From Paraescarpia echinospica (lineage: Eukaryota > Annelida > Polychaeta > Sabellida > Siboglinidae): a stretch of DNA of 64,000 nucleotides. A program made the position numbers and the translations under genes. Shown piece by piece: positions 18,991 to 32,602 of this stretch. How positions within the stretch are numbered: position 1 is the stretch's first letter; the number at the start of each line of letters is the position of its first letter. The notes below the pieces were generated by a model, which was given only the letters and a program-made list of their open reading frames with translations, did no database searches and was not told where the DNA came from. The stretch covers positions 34,632,206 through 34,696,205 of the forward strand of contig CM034544.1 of NCBI GenBank assembly GCA_020002185.1, written 5' to 3'.

Positions 18991-20119
18991 GTAAGTAGAC
19001 GGCTCAAGTGTAGTTGGGTTCAATATCAATGACGCTTGTGAATGAGGGCAGCAACCGTGAACAACGCAACAGTCTCTTAATTACATACATCGGGAATGTA
19101 CACCATACCCAGTATAGAGCTTAATTACATACAATACGTTGAGACAGTTCAAAGACGTTTAGCCGGCAACTTAACATATACATCGAATTGTCACTTTCCT
19201 ATGTATCGTCTCGCCTCGTAGTCAAGCGCCAATTCGTCCCGTTAGCCCGACTCGGCTAGCTCGCCACAAGAGATCGCTCCACGACTCGACAACCGTCCGC
19301 CGGAGGTGCCCTTCTTTGTTGCCTGCACGTTCTGATCGCCGTCACATGCGTTCGCCCGGTTCCATTCACCCAGCTCGGCCGACCCCCTACGAGGAATCAC
19401 GCCTCGTCCAGATAGCTGTCTGTAGGCGACGCTCGTCCTCGATACGATCGCCTGACACGTGTCTCCGCCACACGGTCGCTCTCACCGCCGCTGCACCGGT
19501 CGGTCCGCTGCCACACGCACAACCTCTCTCCCTGTCCCGTTGACCCTGTTCGGTCGACCCGCTACGTGTAATCGCTGCCGCACTCCGTTCGCTGCCGCAC
19601 GCATTCGAACCGCTGTCACACCGTCTTATAATGGGAACATAATCTTGTTACTGCTTTCCATACAACATTGCATGCCTACCGCTAAACAGCAGGGTGGCAC
19701 ACCCATTACAGCTTTTTCTCTTTCTCAAAAATCTACACGTGCCCCGACATCTCCAATATGCTCTTTCTACCTGACATCGGATTCTATACCTAGTCTTAAA
19801 CAGTATAACACATGACCGGATTGAGCTGGTAAGAGGCGCGACAATGAGCCATACCTAATTTATGCATCGTGAAAACAACCCTGTAACAATGTAATCGCCC
19901 ACGACGCGAGTTAGTTATTAAGTTAATCATAACTCCATTGAGTGCACTTGCACTCGTCTGTCAAATATTACGCAACACAATCTGCTCTGTCTACGACTGT
20001 CTGCGTACAAGCCTGATCTTTCTACTACTACAAAATGACAAGGAAATACGATTCTGAAAATATATAAATAGCAGAAATGCTACAGTGCACTGATATCAGT
20101 GCCCGACTTCCCTGACCCA
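18991..20119. other. no supported gene; CpG-rich block at 19190-19620
   Basis: The 430-base block at 19190-19620 is much richer in CpG than its surroundings and repeats CGCTGCC-type motifs. It could be a degenerate repeat or part of a mobile element. The open frames across it show no domain. The rest is ordinary AT-rich sequence. Confidence 0.4.
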
Positions 20120-21600
20120 GTTTCGGGCACTTGATTATAGTAAGACTTGTTCTCCTCATCGTTCCCTGTCTGCGGGGGTGAGGTTGGCTTGGATACGTCG
20201 ACATTTTATTTTCTTTCTCTTCCTCTTCTTTCTCTCTCTTCCTCCTCATTGCGCTTGCACTAATTTATCTACCACCTTTCTCCATTATCCCGTCTTTTGC
20301 TTTTTTTCGCCATTCCTTTTCCATCCCCCCAGGTCTCTCTTCACGCAATCATCACACCGCAGTCTCAGTCGCCCTCGTCTTCTTTTTCCCTCCACTTTCC
20401 GGGCATCTGCTTTCTTTGTCAACCGTTCTTCTCCTATTCGGTCCACATGTCCTGCCCAGTTCAAACGACTTCTCACCAACTTCTTCTTGAAACTTTCTTT
20501 CACACCAACATCCTCCCTCAGCTCTTTCACTAGTCGCTTTTTCATTCCCTTTACTCCCATAATTCTCCTGCCCCAGTTCTGTTTGCACAATTGTACCCTC
20601 TCCTGTTGTTTCTCTGGCATTGCTATAGTTTCGAGGCCATACAGGTAGGCTGGTGTCACACATATGCATATAACCTTCTCCTTGAGTTTTCGCAATATGT
20701 ATCCCATCATACTTTCTATTTCCCTTGATGCATTCGCCCTGGCTTGTATTCTCCTGCGAATTTCTGTCTCTGAGGAGCCATCCCACATACCGCTCCGCCC
20801 AGGTATACTCTTTGTTTTCGTTTCTTCCCCTGCAGGTGTATTTCCAGGTTTTTGTTGCCCAACCCACAGCACATTTGTCTTTTCTACATTCACTTTCAGT
20901 CCATGTTTGCTGAAGATATCCTTCCACTTTATCAGTTGTTCCTATAAATCCCCTTCCTCGTCCGCTACCACTGCTAGATCGTTTGCATATAGTAGTTTCT
21001 GGAGAATATCTTTCGTACTGGTCTTTCTACTTATCAGTTCCATCACTGCGATAAACAGCAGTGGGCTCAGGGCACTCCCCTGTCTCAAGCCAACGTTCAC
21101 TCTGAATTCTTCTGAGATTCCTGGTCCACACACCACTCTGCCATTCGTTTCTGCCCTTCATTTCTTCATATTTCACTTCCACCATCCTGACCTCTACCTC
21201 TGTGACCCCCATTCATCTCAATGTCGCCATTGCCATCTCTTTCGGTACCGTGTCGTAAGCTTTCTCCATGTATATTGAACCCACAGCCATACTCTCATGC
21301 CCCTCCAACTTGTTTTCGATCAGCTGCCTCAGCGCAAACATCCCATCAGCTGTACCTCTTCCTCTTCTAAAGCTCTGTTCTTCTTCTTCGATTTCTCCTT
21401 CCATTATTGTTCTTATCCTTCCATCCAGGATTTTCTCCATAATCTTCAGCATATGACTCAGCAACGTGATGTCTCTGTCTTTTCCTGGGTCATGCACGTT
21501 TCTCTTTCTTTTTCATACCGGAACTATTAGCCCTGTTCTCCGCTCCTCTGAGATATTTCCCTCTCTCATGCAGGTATTCAACAATCTTCAAGACTACAAC
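20120..21600 (-). mobile_element. decayed LINE (RTE/L2-like reverse transcriptase)
   Basis: Minus-strand pieces in different frames carry L-S-H-M-L-K-I-M-E-K, F-R-R-G-R-G-T-A-D, V-G-L-R-Q-G-S-A-L-S-P-L-L-F, and the C-terminal W-A-G-H-V-D-R and D-C-V-K-R-D-L motifs. The active-site pair F-A-D-D has become Y-A-N-D. The 5' end, with a P-E-E-W-K-T-G-type motif, is duplicated in the segmental copy at about 23412-23490. Multiple frameshifts show it is dead. Confidence 0.82.
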
Positions 21601-22690
21601 AGTTTATTTCAACTTTTGATATTAATTCAGAGAGGATAGGGTATCAGATGAGGTCGTCCCGTAGAACGCCACCTTATCTTAATCTGTTCAATCCATCCTT
21701 TATCCTATATCCAAACCTTTTCCGTTCATTCTAACTCATCCTCGTTCGTTCCATCATTTATCGACATAGTATATCATTTTAGTAGTCAGTTCCATCATAT
21801 TTCGTCCTACTGTGTTCATTTTATTTCATCGTAGTTCGTTCCATAATCTATCATCCTAGTCCTTTCCATCTTATATCGCCCTAGTTCGCTCCATCCTATC
21901 TCGTCCTATTCCTTTCTATCCTATCTCGTCCTAGTCTCTTTCCATACTAACTCTTTCCAGCAAGTTGAGTGTAGGCCCTACATGCCCAGTGACTCAATCA
22001 TATTGAGTGTAGGCTCAACACGTTCAATGGATGAACCAAACTGGGTGTTCATGTTCCGATCAACCAAACAATGAAGGCCTTACATGCTCAATGGGTCTGC
22101 GGAAGTGAAAGTGCATCCTAGAGATCATGGCATCAGCGTCAGGGTCATAAGGAATCATTGTGGCCAAAATATATGAAATAACGGTGGCAAAACAAGCACA
22201 AGTGTATTTGCTGCCCATACGAATGAATACATGAACAATCATATTATACTACGTGTTGCATTAATTAGCATGCCCAGTAAACAGTTATATTAAATGTTGC
22301 ACGATATGTACTGTGTGAAGGGGATCGGTGGATAGGACAGTTTCCGTGAAACCACAGCAAATTTACATCATGCGATCAAGCTAGCCTGACCGCACTCGAC
22401 GGTGTCGCCTCGTTTAAACAGTAATTTAGCAAAAACGCTTTAAAAACAATTAATATGCACAAGAAAGCTCATAATTAGCATATCATCAGCTACTCTATAA
22501 TATAATGTTTGGCAACGCATGGAAATGTGCAAGCTTGTATGTTGTGCCAGTGCGTTACTTACAAGTATCTCAACACCTTTACACTAGATAATGCCTCTCC
22601 AGCAATTGTATTCCACGTTTCAGGTGATTCATGCAAAAATAGTTGTCACTACTGATGGTTACAGCGCGGAAATGCTAGCATAGCTATGAT
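21510..22690 (+). repeat. segmental duplication, unit A (uninterrupted)
   Basis: This sequence matches unit B (23412-28510) along its length except for two LINE insertions in B and about 150 bases (around 21890-22030) missing from B. It starts inside the 5' end of the LINE at 20120-21600. It shows the pre-insertion state at about 21810 and at 22065-22071. Confidence 0.85.
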
Positions 22691-22731
22691 CGGACACGCG
22701 TTTATAACTAAACATTTTAAAAACCCGAGTT

Positions 22732-23130
22732 TTTACACTGTGTCTTGTTTTATTCAGTCATGACAAGGCGGCGGGTTTTGCGCTATCAGTCAGAAATGGA
22801 ATTCAACTATTCCTATGTTGGTTCGGAATTGATGTCAACCGGAAACTACGAGTCGTTTGTCGCATATCAAAAAACTACCACCACCGATCATGGATAACGG
22901 CAGCTAGCACGCACGCACGCACGCACGCACGCGCATAGACATACGCGCGAGCACGCACACACCACACACACACACACACACAGACACACATACACAGAAT
23001 TGTATGAGGTATGTTGGTTGACTGATATTATGTTTATTTAGTAATGCCCACAGCGGAGTTCAGTTGCACTAATCCTTTTAGCATAACGTGTCACTGGGTG
23101 AGTCAACACGTGCCAGTACAAGTCAAAACA

Positions 23131-23131
<1 letters not shown>
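22732..23131 (-). repeat. dispersed repeat with dinucleotide tract, inverted copy 2
   Basis: Inverse complement of 16280-16895: shared stretches include TTTTACACTGTGTCTTGTTT, a CGCA/CA tract at 22905-22998 and the GTGCCAGTACAAGTCAAAAC end. The tract is shorter than in copy 1. Confidence 0.75.
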
Positions 23132-23312
<181 letters not shown>

Positions 23313-23711
23313 GACCCAGGTTACACATTCCCCCCGTGTGGGATCGTTTACTTCCCCTGACATAGATACCAATTAGAAGGGACCAACGTGGTCTCTGTAT
23401 TTTATTGTATATTGTTCTTTTCCATACCGGAACTATTAGCCCTGTTTTCCACTCCTCTGGGATATTTCCCTCTCTCATACAGGTATTCACCAATCTTCAA
23501 GACTACAACAGTTTATTTCAACTTTCGATATTAATTCAGAGAGGATAGAGTATCAGATGACGCCATCCCGTTGAACGCCACCTTATCTTAATCTGTCCAA
23601 TCCATCCTATATCGACCTTTTCTGTTCATTCTATCTCATCCTCGTTCGTTCCATCATTTATCGTCATAGTATATCATTTTAGTCAGTTCCGTCATATTTC
23701 GTCCTACATCT

Positions 23712-25915
23712 GTCTGACTTATATAAACAGTACTGTCAAGTACTCAACACACTACTTGACAAACATGCACCTATAAAATCCAAATGGGTGTCAGAAAGGC
23801 CACCGGCTCCATGGATGACTTCCGAAATTATACTATCTAAAAAGCGTCGTCGTTATTTAGAGCGTGTATGGCGCAAATCACGCTCGCCATTAGATAGATC
23901 GCGCTATTCTAAGCAATGTCACCTCTGCAACAGACAAATGGCTAAAGCTAAATCAGATTATTTTACAGATATGGTCATAAATAAGTCTGATAATCCGCGT
24001 CAGTTATGGAACTACATCAATAACATTCTACACATACGGCCTACTCCATCGCTACCTGATCATGTGTCAATTAAGTCTCTATGTGATTCGTTCTCTTGTC
24101 ACTTCAAGAATAAAATCAGTATTATTCGTTCTGCTTTCCCACTTCATAATATAAGTAATGTCAGTGTGGACTTTCCACAAGTAAATTCTCAACTTGTATC
24201 ATTTGAACCTGCAACAGTTGGTGAAGCTAGGAAAATAATTATGTCCTCCCAAATAAATCTTGTGCACTTGATCCAGTTCCAACAATACTGCTAAAAACAT
24301 GTCTCGATACACTAATTGGACCTATGACAAATATTATAAATGCTTCACTTTGCTCTGGCTGTTTTCCTGATGATTTTAAATACGCCCATGTCATACCACT
24401 TCTTAAGAAGTCATCTCTGCCTAAGCAAGACCTAAACAGTTATAGACCTATTTCTAATCTCAGCTTCATTTCCAAAATACTAGAAAAGGTTGTAGCAAGT
24501 CGTCTAAGGTCTCACATTAGCACAAATGTCTTAACTAATGTGTCACAATCAGCATATAGGCAGTTTCATTCAACAGAGACTGCCCTCTTAAAGGTTCATA
24601 ATGACATTAACTTGAACATTAATAATGGTAAAGTGACTGCACTTACCTTACTAGATCTCTCTGCCGCGTTTGACACGATTGATCACAGCATTCTCATTGA
24701 ACGCCTATTAAATTGGTACGGCATATCTGGCACAGCTCTAAGCTGGTTTTCTTCGTATGTAACGAAACTATAAAGATTGGGAACTGCTTTTCAGCTGCAC
24801 AGCCGGCTTTATTTGGTGTTCCCCAGGGTTCTGTTCTTGGGCCTTTGCTTTTTACTCTTTACACCACGCCACTAAGCTCTGTTATACAAAGACATAACTT
24901 AGATCATCATCTTTATGCTGATGATACTCAGATCTACATTTCGTTGGCTACCCCGGATACAAATCGCTCCCTTAACCAACTTAGTGATTGCCTTCAAGAT
25001 ATCTTCCATTGGATGACTGACAGCAAGTTGAAATTAAATGCAAATAAAACTGAATTGATCATTATTGGTACTCCAATGCAGCGCTGTAAACTGAATGGTT
25101 TTTTCCCTACGCGTATTTTGAATCAGTATATCACGCCAGCAACCTCGGTGCGGAATCTAGGAGTGATCTTTGATAGTAACTTCAATTTCCGACAACAATA
25201 TCTCAAACATGTCGCTGCTGTTTTTATCATATTCGTGATCTTCGCCGTATTCGCCAGTGTATGTCATTTTCTGTTGCTAAGACTATTGCAACAGCACTTG
25301 TTAGCAGCAGACTTGACTATTGCAATTCCCTCCTTTATAATATCGCTAGCAAGGATATCACAAAACTTCAGCGTGTCCTAAATTGTCTAGCAAGAGTAGT
25401 TACAAGATCTCCTCGTTTTTTCTCGCTCAATGCCACTTTTGAAATCTTTGCATTGGCTTCCTGTACGATATCGTATAATATTTAAGATATGTACCATTAC
25501 ATACCAGGCACTGTCCAATAAGCAACCATCTTATTTGTATTCATTGGTTACTCCTGTAAGAAAATCTATCCAGCTTCGATCATCTAGTTCTGACCTACTT
25601 TTTGTTCCTAGAGTCAACACTAACATTGGAACTAGGGCTTTTTCTGTTGCTGCACCAACTCTTTGGAATATGCTTCCTCTTAGTGTCAGATCGGTTGAAA
25701 ATATAAAAAAATTCCGTCGTCATTTAAAAACGTATCTTTACAACCTTGCTTATCCACCGTAGCTCCCTAGCGCCTTGACCCATCTGTTGAAAACTGAAAA
25801 ACTACTTATGGATTTTGAGATTGACCAACCCTTTTGTTTTGATGCGCCTCTGAGCTTGGTTTCCAAGGATTTAGGCGCAATAGAAGTTATCTTATTATTA
25901 TTATTTATTATTACT
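23712..25915 (+). mobile_element. 5'-truncated L2/CR1-type LINE with broken RT ORF
   Basis: It starts in the tail of the endonuclease region (P-A-P-W-M-T-S-E-I) and continues through RT motifs ([38 protein letters not shown]) to a C-terminus ending near 25762. Frameshifts lie near 24250, 24770 and 25200. The 3' end is a TTA-rich tail. A shorter copy sits at 57930-59070. Unit A provides the empty site. Confidence 0.9.
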
Positions 25916-26034
25916 GTTAATTTAATTTCATCGTAGTTCGTTCCATAATCTATCATCCTAGTCATTTCCATCTTATATCGCCCTAGTCCGCTCCATCCAC
26001 AAACTGGGTGAACATGCTCCGATCAACCAGACAA

Positions 26035-27905
26035 GATTTAACAAGATTTAACAAGATTGCCACCCAGAGAATTAACTCTAGATGGCAGGTGGACAAGGAA
26101 GCCCTTTGGCTTATCGAGAGTCCGACCCTTTTATCTATGTGTATCCCGCCCGTCTGAGGTATGTGTCGATTTTATTTTTAAACATATTCACGCTACTAGC
26201 ACCCACACAATCAGCAGGTAATCTGTTCCATTCATTTACAGTCCTTTGTGAAAATGAAAACTTTCTTATATCCAATCTACTCTGCTCCTTTTCTAATGCA
26301 AGTTCATGTCCTCTAGTCCTTCTATCTTTCTTAACTGAGAAAAACATATTTCTATCAATATTTTCATAACCCTTCAATATTTTAAACACTTCTATCTGAT
26401 CTCCTCTCAATCTCCTGGTCTCTAGTGTTGTTAAACCGCATTTTTTTAGGCGTATTTCGTAACTAAGATCCCTCAGTTTTTGTATCATTTTAGTTGCTCT
26501 CCTCTGCACTCTTTCTAGCATATCTATGTCCTTCCTGCGATATGGCCTCCACGCTTGAATACAATATTCTAAATGAGGCCTAACTATTGTTTTGTACAGC
26601 GGTATTATTAGCTCTTTTTCCTTATACGTTATGTTTCTCCTAATTAATCCAAGGATTTGATTTCCCTTTGAAGCTGCAATTCCGCACTGCTCTGAAATCT
26701 TCATATCAGCACTAATGGTTAACCCTAAGTCCTTTTCTTTTACAGTAGTACTTAGTACAGTACCCCCCATTGTATATTCTACCTCTTCGTTCCCATGTCC
26801 TGTGTGGAGGCATTTACATTTCCCAAAATTGAACAGCATTTGCCACTTTTCAGACCATTTGATCAACCTGTCAAGATCATCTTGTAAATGCTGTCTATCT
26901 CCATCACTTTTAATCCTTCTAAACACTTTTGTATCATCCGCAAATTTCAACACCTTGCTTGTTATTTCATCATCCAAATCGTTGATATATATTAAGAATA
27001 ATATAGGACCTAATACTGATCCCTGTGGTACCCCACTCAATACCGATTTCCAGTTTGAAGCCTCCCCATCAACTACTACACGTTGTCTTCTGTCAATCAG
27101 CCATTGTTCTATCCAGTTTATTATACCATTTCCTATGCCATGGGCCTTTAGTTTAAGCAGTAATCTTTGATGTGGTACTTTGTCAAAAGCTTTTTGAAAA
27201 TCTAAGTAGACGATATCTACTGGTGATCCCTCATCTACCCACTTAGTGATGTCTTCCAAAAAACATAACATATTTGTTAAGCATGACCTCGCTTTAAAAA
27301 AACCATGCTGAGATGGGTTTATCAAGTTTTGTTTAACAAGAAAATCCACCATGTGATCTTTAATTAGTCTTTCTAATAATTTACAAATCACTGATGTTAA
27401 ACTCACTGGTCTATAGTTCTCTGACTTGTTTCTCGAACCTTTTTTGAATAACGGTATAATGTTTGCTTCTTTCCATTCTAAAGGAACCACTCCCTCTTCT
27501 AATGACAAGTTGAAAACTGTTGCAAGTGGTATGCTAATTTGTTCTACAATTTCCAATAGTAGTTTGGGTGGAATACCATCCACTCCAGGTGATTTATTAT
27601 CCTTCATAGCCCTTATTTTCTTAGCTACCATTTCCGGGGTTACAATTAATTGTCCTAAATAGTCTGAATCTGCCCCCTTTAACTTAGCCTCTGGTATTGG
27701 CAGTAAACTAATATCTTCCCTGGTAAACACTGAACTAAAGTACTCATTCAGGTCTTCTGCCATTATGAATCCCTCTGATATTATATTTCCAGCACTATCT
27801 TCTAGAGGACCGACCTTATCTTGAACTTTCTGTTTGCTTCGAACATACGCATAAAAACTCTTGCTGTCATGTTTTATATTACTAGCTAATTGTTGTTCAT
27901 AGCTA
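26035..27905 (-). mobile_element. 5'-truncated CR1/jockey-type LINE with open RT ORF
   Basis: A single minus-strand frame of 542 codons from the first Met (27763 to 26135) continues upstream in frame to the truncation at 27905. It has complete RT motifs ([43 protein letters not shown]) and the usual C-terminal domain. The endonuclease is missing. The 3' tail is a GATTTAACAA tandem. The direct repeat CAGACAA flanks it at 26028-26034 and 27906-27912, so this is a recent target-primed insertion. Confidence 0.93.
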
Positions 27906-28756
27906 CAGACAATGAAGGTCTTACATGTTCAATGGGTGAAAGTGCATCCTAGAGATCATGGCATCAGCGTCAGGTACATAAGGAATCATTGTGGCCAAAA
28001 TACATTAAACAACGGTGGCAAAACACGCACAAGTGTGTATGCTGCCCATACGAATGAATACACGAACAATCATTCATTTGAACATTTGTTAAATTATACT
28101 CTGTGCTGTAGTTATATTAAATGTTGCACAGTATGTTATGCAGGCTCAAACATAATATAGCAAGTGTGAAGGGGATCGGTGGATGGGACAGTTGACGTGA
28201 AACTACAGCAAATTTACACCATGCGATCAAGCTAACCTGACCACACTAATTAGTAATAACGGTTTTAAACAAAATTCATGTGCACAAGAAAACTCATAAT
28301 TAAGCATATTTTAAGTTGTTTTATAATATAATGTTGGGGAATGCAAAAGGTATGTTGTGCCAGTGCGTTATTTATAAGTATCTCACCACCTTTACACTAG
28401 ATAATGCCTCTTTTGCAATTATATTCCACGTTTCAGTTGATTCATACAAAAGAGTTGTCACTACGTTTGGTTACAGGGCGGAAAATACTAGCATAGCTAT
28501 GAACGAACAACAAGTAAAGACGGCACAGCACATTGACAACCATCAACGATCGTGATGATATGGACACTTAAATCAAAAAAGAAACATATGTATTACTATA
28601 TTTTCTTAGAAGTCAATTACTAGAAATAGCAAAACCATATTTCGTAAATGGAACCAGTGCGTGACGTAGGACTATTCAAACGCCGTAGTTCAATAAGCTG
28701 TCGTCGGGGTGAGCTACTTCCGGTAACTGGAAACTAACCGACTAGCCTCGATAACC

Positions 28757-29221
28757 CAGACGGGGTAAGACCACATTAAGGATTCGTCCGCCATTACCCT
28801 CCGAGAGAGTTCCCAATAGAAATGGCATTATGCAGGTTGTGTGAATTTCTGAGAGTACTTGTATAGTGCTGATTGAGTAGAAATTATGTTTTTCTGCAGC
28901 GTGGTACCAGAGCTGTCAAATTATGACAGTTGTCAAATTGTGCTTTTTTGCGTATATACACAGGTGTCATTTGGCTGTATGATGTCATTAAGGCAAATCA
29001 CTGCCTGTTTCTAGCAGAAATGAAGGGGTGTCAGGTTTGAAAGTGGTTTATGGAAAATTGAGATATGAGAATTTTACGAATTTTGCACAGCATTTGTATG
29101 AATAGAGGGTAAATATGGTGTAGAAATTTAAAGAAAACTGTTGGTTAAAATTTACAATAAAATGAAGGAAACGTTATAATGGCCGCCTATGGGGAAATCT
29201 AATGTGGTCTCACCCCAGACG
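28757..29221. mobile_element. candidate MITE with about 40-bp TIRs
   Basis: Imperfect inverted ends: GACGGGGTAAGACCACATTA on the left faces TAATGTGGTCTCACCCCAGA on the right, followed inward by a shared ATGGCGG-type segment. The 465-bp interior has no frame. The target duplication is unclear. Confidence 0.55.
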
Positions 29222-31128
29222 CCGTGAGGTGGCAGCATTTTTGTTGCCCCTCATAACAGCTTGGGAAATTATAGGTCCTCAACCAATTCGTTTGCCCATC
29301 GCCAATCCGGTTCTTTTAGGTCCAGATGTGTAATGTGTGAATAGTTTAACTAGTGTGCGCAGTTGGTTTAATAAAAAAATGCGTACTTGGTTTTTTAATC
29401 GTCAAAAAAAGAGTTGTCGTTACAGCCGGTACAGTTGGCGAAAGCCAATTGCGCTGTCGGCCTCCTAAACCATTTCGGTCACGTGCTTTACGCGAGATCG
29501 GCTTCCCATGCATTCGAAAACAATAACAACACACACGTGCTTTGGTGTATCAAGATGAAGATTCCAAAGTGGTTGTACGAACGTATTACACTATCGCAGT
29601 TAGCAACAAGAACGCGTAGCCGTGTATTAATTTAACGAGAATTGTAACTTGCGAACGTCTACACTCGAATCGAGGCTGACTCTTATCTTCTAACTAAGCC
29701 TAATTGCCTAGGTTAAGGCTTAAGCCAGTCGCCTTAGGCATAGGCCATAGGCATATCAGCCAGAGATTCCGTCAGAAACTGTGAAAACGAACATAATATT
29801 TGATATGTATAGTATTTGGTTACGCAGGATCTTGTTAATAAGCTATGTTATTGCGACAATACATAATATTATAGAGAGTAGATGACGTGAGGGTGCGAAA
29901 TGACAAGTAACATTGGTTTGGCAGTAGACCCTGTTGATCGTGCAAGTAACTTAGTCAGGGAGCATCCGTACTCTCGTACAACAGAACATCAAACACGGAA
30001 GTATTATATTGATGATCATAATTATTAAAACAGTGTTTTGTGACTCATATGTTGATACTATTACTGCAGAATGTTGTTGATTTGTATTTTATTCAAAGTA
30101 ATTAAGATTTTTATATGACAACAATGATGGCGGTGATGATTTTATTCAAAATAAAAATGTAAACGTGTAAATACATAAAATATAAATACATCTGTAATTG
30201 GTATCCTGTGATACCTTTTAACTGACATATGCCAGCTATTCTTGTGTATTTACCAATATGTGTATATATTCTCACCAAGCAATATATGAATGCATAATAC
30301 GTAACTTGAATTATGATGTCGCTAGAGGCCACACTGCAACCCTGTTAGGGGAATGAGAGGAGGCAGAAGAGGGGCTAAGGCGGTCACCTGGGTCAGGCAG
30401 ACACAGGGAGGATACATAGACTGCGGGAGGCCCACATTTGATCAATCCAGGTAATTTCAAATTTATAACAATCAACCATGTATAAGTTATCAACAAATTG
30501 TAATGTGCACATTTAAATATACATTTATTTTCATACACATTTTAATAATAACAACATCTTGGACATAGACGATGAATCAGAAATAAGCATATAAAATAAA
30601 TTATTCATTTTTGAAGAAGGTAGACATACATATTATGAACCTTTGAATACATGACAATGAAAATATACTGTTAGCATCACAATAACCCCAATTTGTCATT
30701 TCCAACATTCACCTTGACCATTCAACCTCAGACAGAACCTTAAAATGTATAACATGAATGTGTGCAGTAGTTACACATGGCAGACACTGACATGAATTTG
30801 TATACTGAAAACAAAACAAAACATTTTATATGCGCTTTGCTGATTAGCAGAATTCAACTCAACTCAGTCTATAATATTGACAAAGATCAGGCATCACTGT
30901 AATAAAATTTAACAATTTTAAATTCATGTATTGAGAATGAACACCTGAACACAAAGAAAAATAGTTTAAAATGTTCACCGTTTTTAAAAAGAGAATATTC
31001 TACTAATGTATGCATATTATCGGTTCGTCATGTGAATGTCCACTGAGTGATCCCAATTGTGTCGTGTGTTGCATCCGTGATAGATTCCCCTGTGCCGATG
31101 GGTTGTACACTGGCTCCAGGTCAGTCAG
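29222..31128. other. intergenic, no gene seen
   Basis: AT-rich sequence with scattered short frames; no domain, tandem array or terminal repeat noticed. Confidence 0.4.
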
Positions 31129-31413
31129 TTAGCTTGACTGACTAGAAACCAATGTAGAATGCAGGTTGCTCAACATTCGAATGTGGCGATGCCTGACTAG
31201 CTCTGCAGTTGGTGATGTAACCGTGGGTGCCAGGGTCTGGCAGATATAGCATGAGTATTCGGGCAACAACTCTCGACGCTGTGAGACAGGTTCAGTGTCG
31301 AACATTCTTCGGTGAACTACATCGGTTTGGATATCAATGACATCACTGTATGTGTTCGCTGTCTTCGACAGTACTGCATACCAGCTTCCTGACATTTTCC
31401 TGTACATTTGCAT
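31129..31413 (-). CDS. candidate small protein or terminal exon, unrecognised
   Basis: A 94-codon frame on the minus strand from ATG to TAA has higher GC than its AT-rich surroundings and a balanced composition. It includes S-C-Y-I-C-Q-T-L-A-P and a basic V-R-H-R-H-I-R stretch. A GGTATAG/GTAG acceptor-like sequence precedes the ATG, so it may be a last exon. No homology recognised. Confidence 0.32.
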   Translation of the reverse strand: MQMYRKMSGSWYAVLSKTANTYSDVIDIQTDVVHRRMFDTEPVSQRRELLPEYSCYICQTLAPTVTSPTAELVRHRHIRMLSNLHSTLVSSQSS

Positions 31414-31972
31414 CTACCTATACCGGAGACAAAATGACAATTGGCATGGCTCTGACATGTATGATATTTTATATATGACGACACATTTATCAAAAGTCAA
31501 AAATACATAGTATTTGTATTCAATTCAACTTTAACTTTTAGCAGTATCCATGAAAAAATACATAAATTATCCAGCATTGTTACAGTGGTAGGGTTTCATT
31601 GTCTTTGTGTTGCTGATAGTCAGTGGCAGCCAACTGAGTTCTTGCAACATACACCAGGTACTTGTTATGTATAACACAAGTTTGTGATGAAGTATTGGTA
31701 TTGAAAGCCTTTTCACATTTTTCAACAACAATTTGTTGATACACTGACATCAGCATTTTACTTGTTTAAATTCTCTATGTATCATGAGGACTATTATATT
31801 ATATACTTTTCATGCCACGTTTAATTTTTCTAAATTATTCTTTTTTATCACTGGTTTATATTTATTTTCACAAATAATTTACATTACATTTTCACTTCGC
31901 ATGATGATTATACACCTGAACACATTGTACTAATTATGTTATAAACAACACTTGAGCAAATTTAGTTCTGGT
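31414..31972. other. intergenic, no gene seen
   Basis: AT-rich sequence directly upstream of the headless SINE; nothing supported. Confidence 0.4.
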
Positions 31973-32162
31973 ATGGTGTAGTATCCAGTCCTCAGGATTG
32001 CACATTTCGAAGCGCTTTACACTTTACTCCCTGGCAGATCTATTACACCGAACACCATCTCGACTCGTGTGGGAAGCATTCAGCCACACTGACATTAATA
32101 CGCGAAGACTGTTCATACAAAAATATCCACAGCTGTCTGTAGCCGGTACTCTTCATACAGCT
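31973..32162 (-). mobile_element. headless tRNA-SINE, copy 3
   Basis: It matches the body and tail of the SINEs at 10370-10690 and 39535-39850. The tRNA-like head is missing: the SINE body runs directly into an 88-bp minisatellite that starts with SINE-like sequence. Confidence 0.8.
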
Positions 32163-32602
32163 GAGTAAACCTGAGCAACGTAGCAGGTAGCCTGGTAGTG
32201 ACTGTACATGTCATACGGCGATGACCTTGACTAGTCTAGGCACTATTGCCGAGTAAACCTGAGCAACGTAGCAGGTAGCCTGGTAGTGACTGTACATGTC
32301 ATACGGCGATGACCTTGACTAGTCTAGGCACTATTGCTGAGTAAACCTGAGCAACGTAGCAGGTAGCCTGGTAGTGACTGTACATGTCATACGGCGATGA
32401 CCTTGACTAGTCTAGGCACTATTGCTGAGTAAACCTGAGCAACGTAGCAGGTAGCCTGGTAGTGACTGTACATGTCATATGGCGATGACCTTGACTAGTC
32501 TAGGCACTATTGCTGAGTAAACCTGAGCAACGTAGCAGGTAGCCTGATAGTGACTGTACATGTCATATGGCGATGACCTTGACTGGTCTAGGCACTATTA
32601 TC
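32163..32602. repeat. 88-bp minisatellite, five copies
   Basis: Five near-identical 88-bp units begin at 32163, 32251, 32339, 32427 and 32515. Each starts GAGTAAACCTGAGCAACG. Very low divergence implies a recent expansion. Confidence 0.95.

Larger units (their letters stand above)
23412..28510 (+). repeat. segmental duplication, unit B (split by two LINEs)
   Basis: Fragments 23412-23710, about 25916-26034 and 27906-28510 line up in order with unit A. The intervening 23712-25915 and 26035-27905 are LINE insertions. The fragments differ from unit A by scattered substitutions and small indels. Confidence 0.85.
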
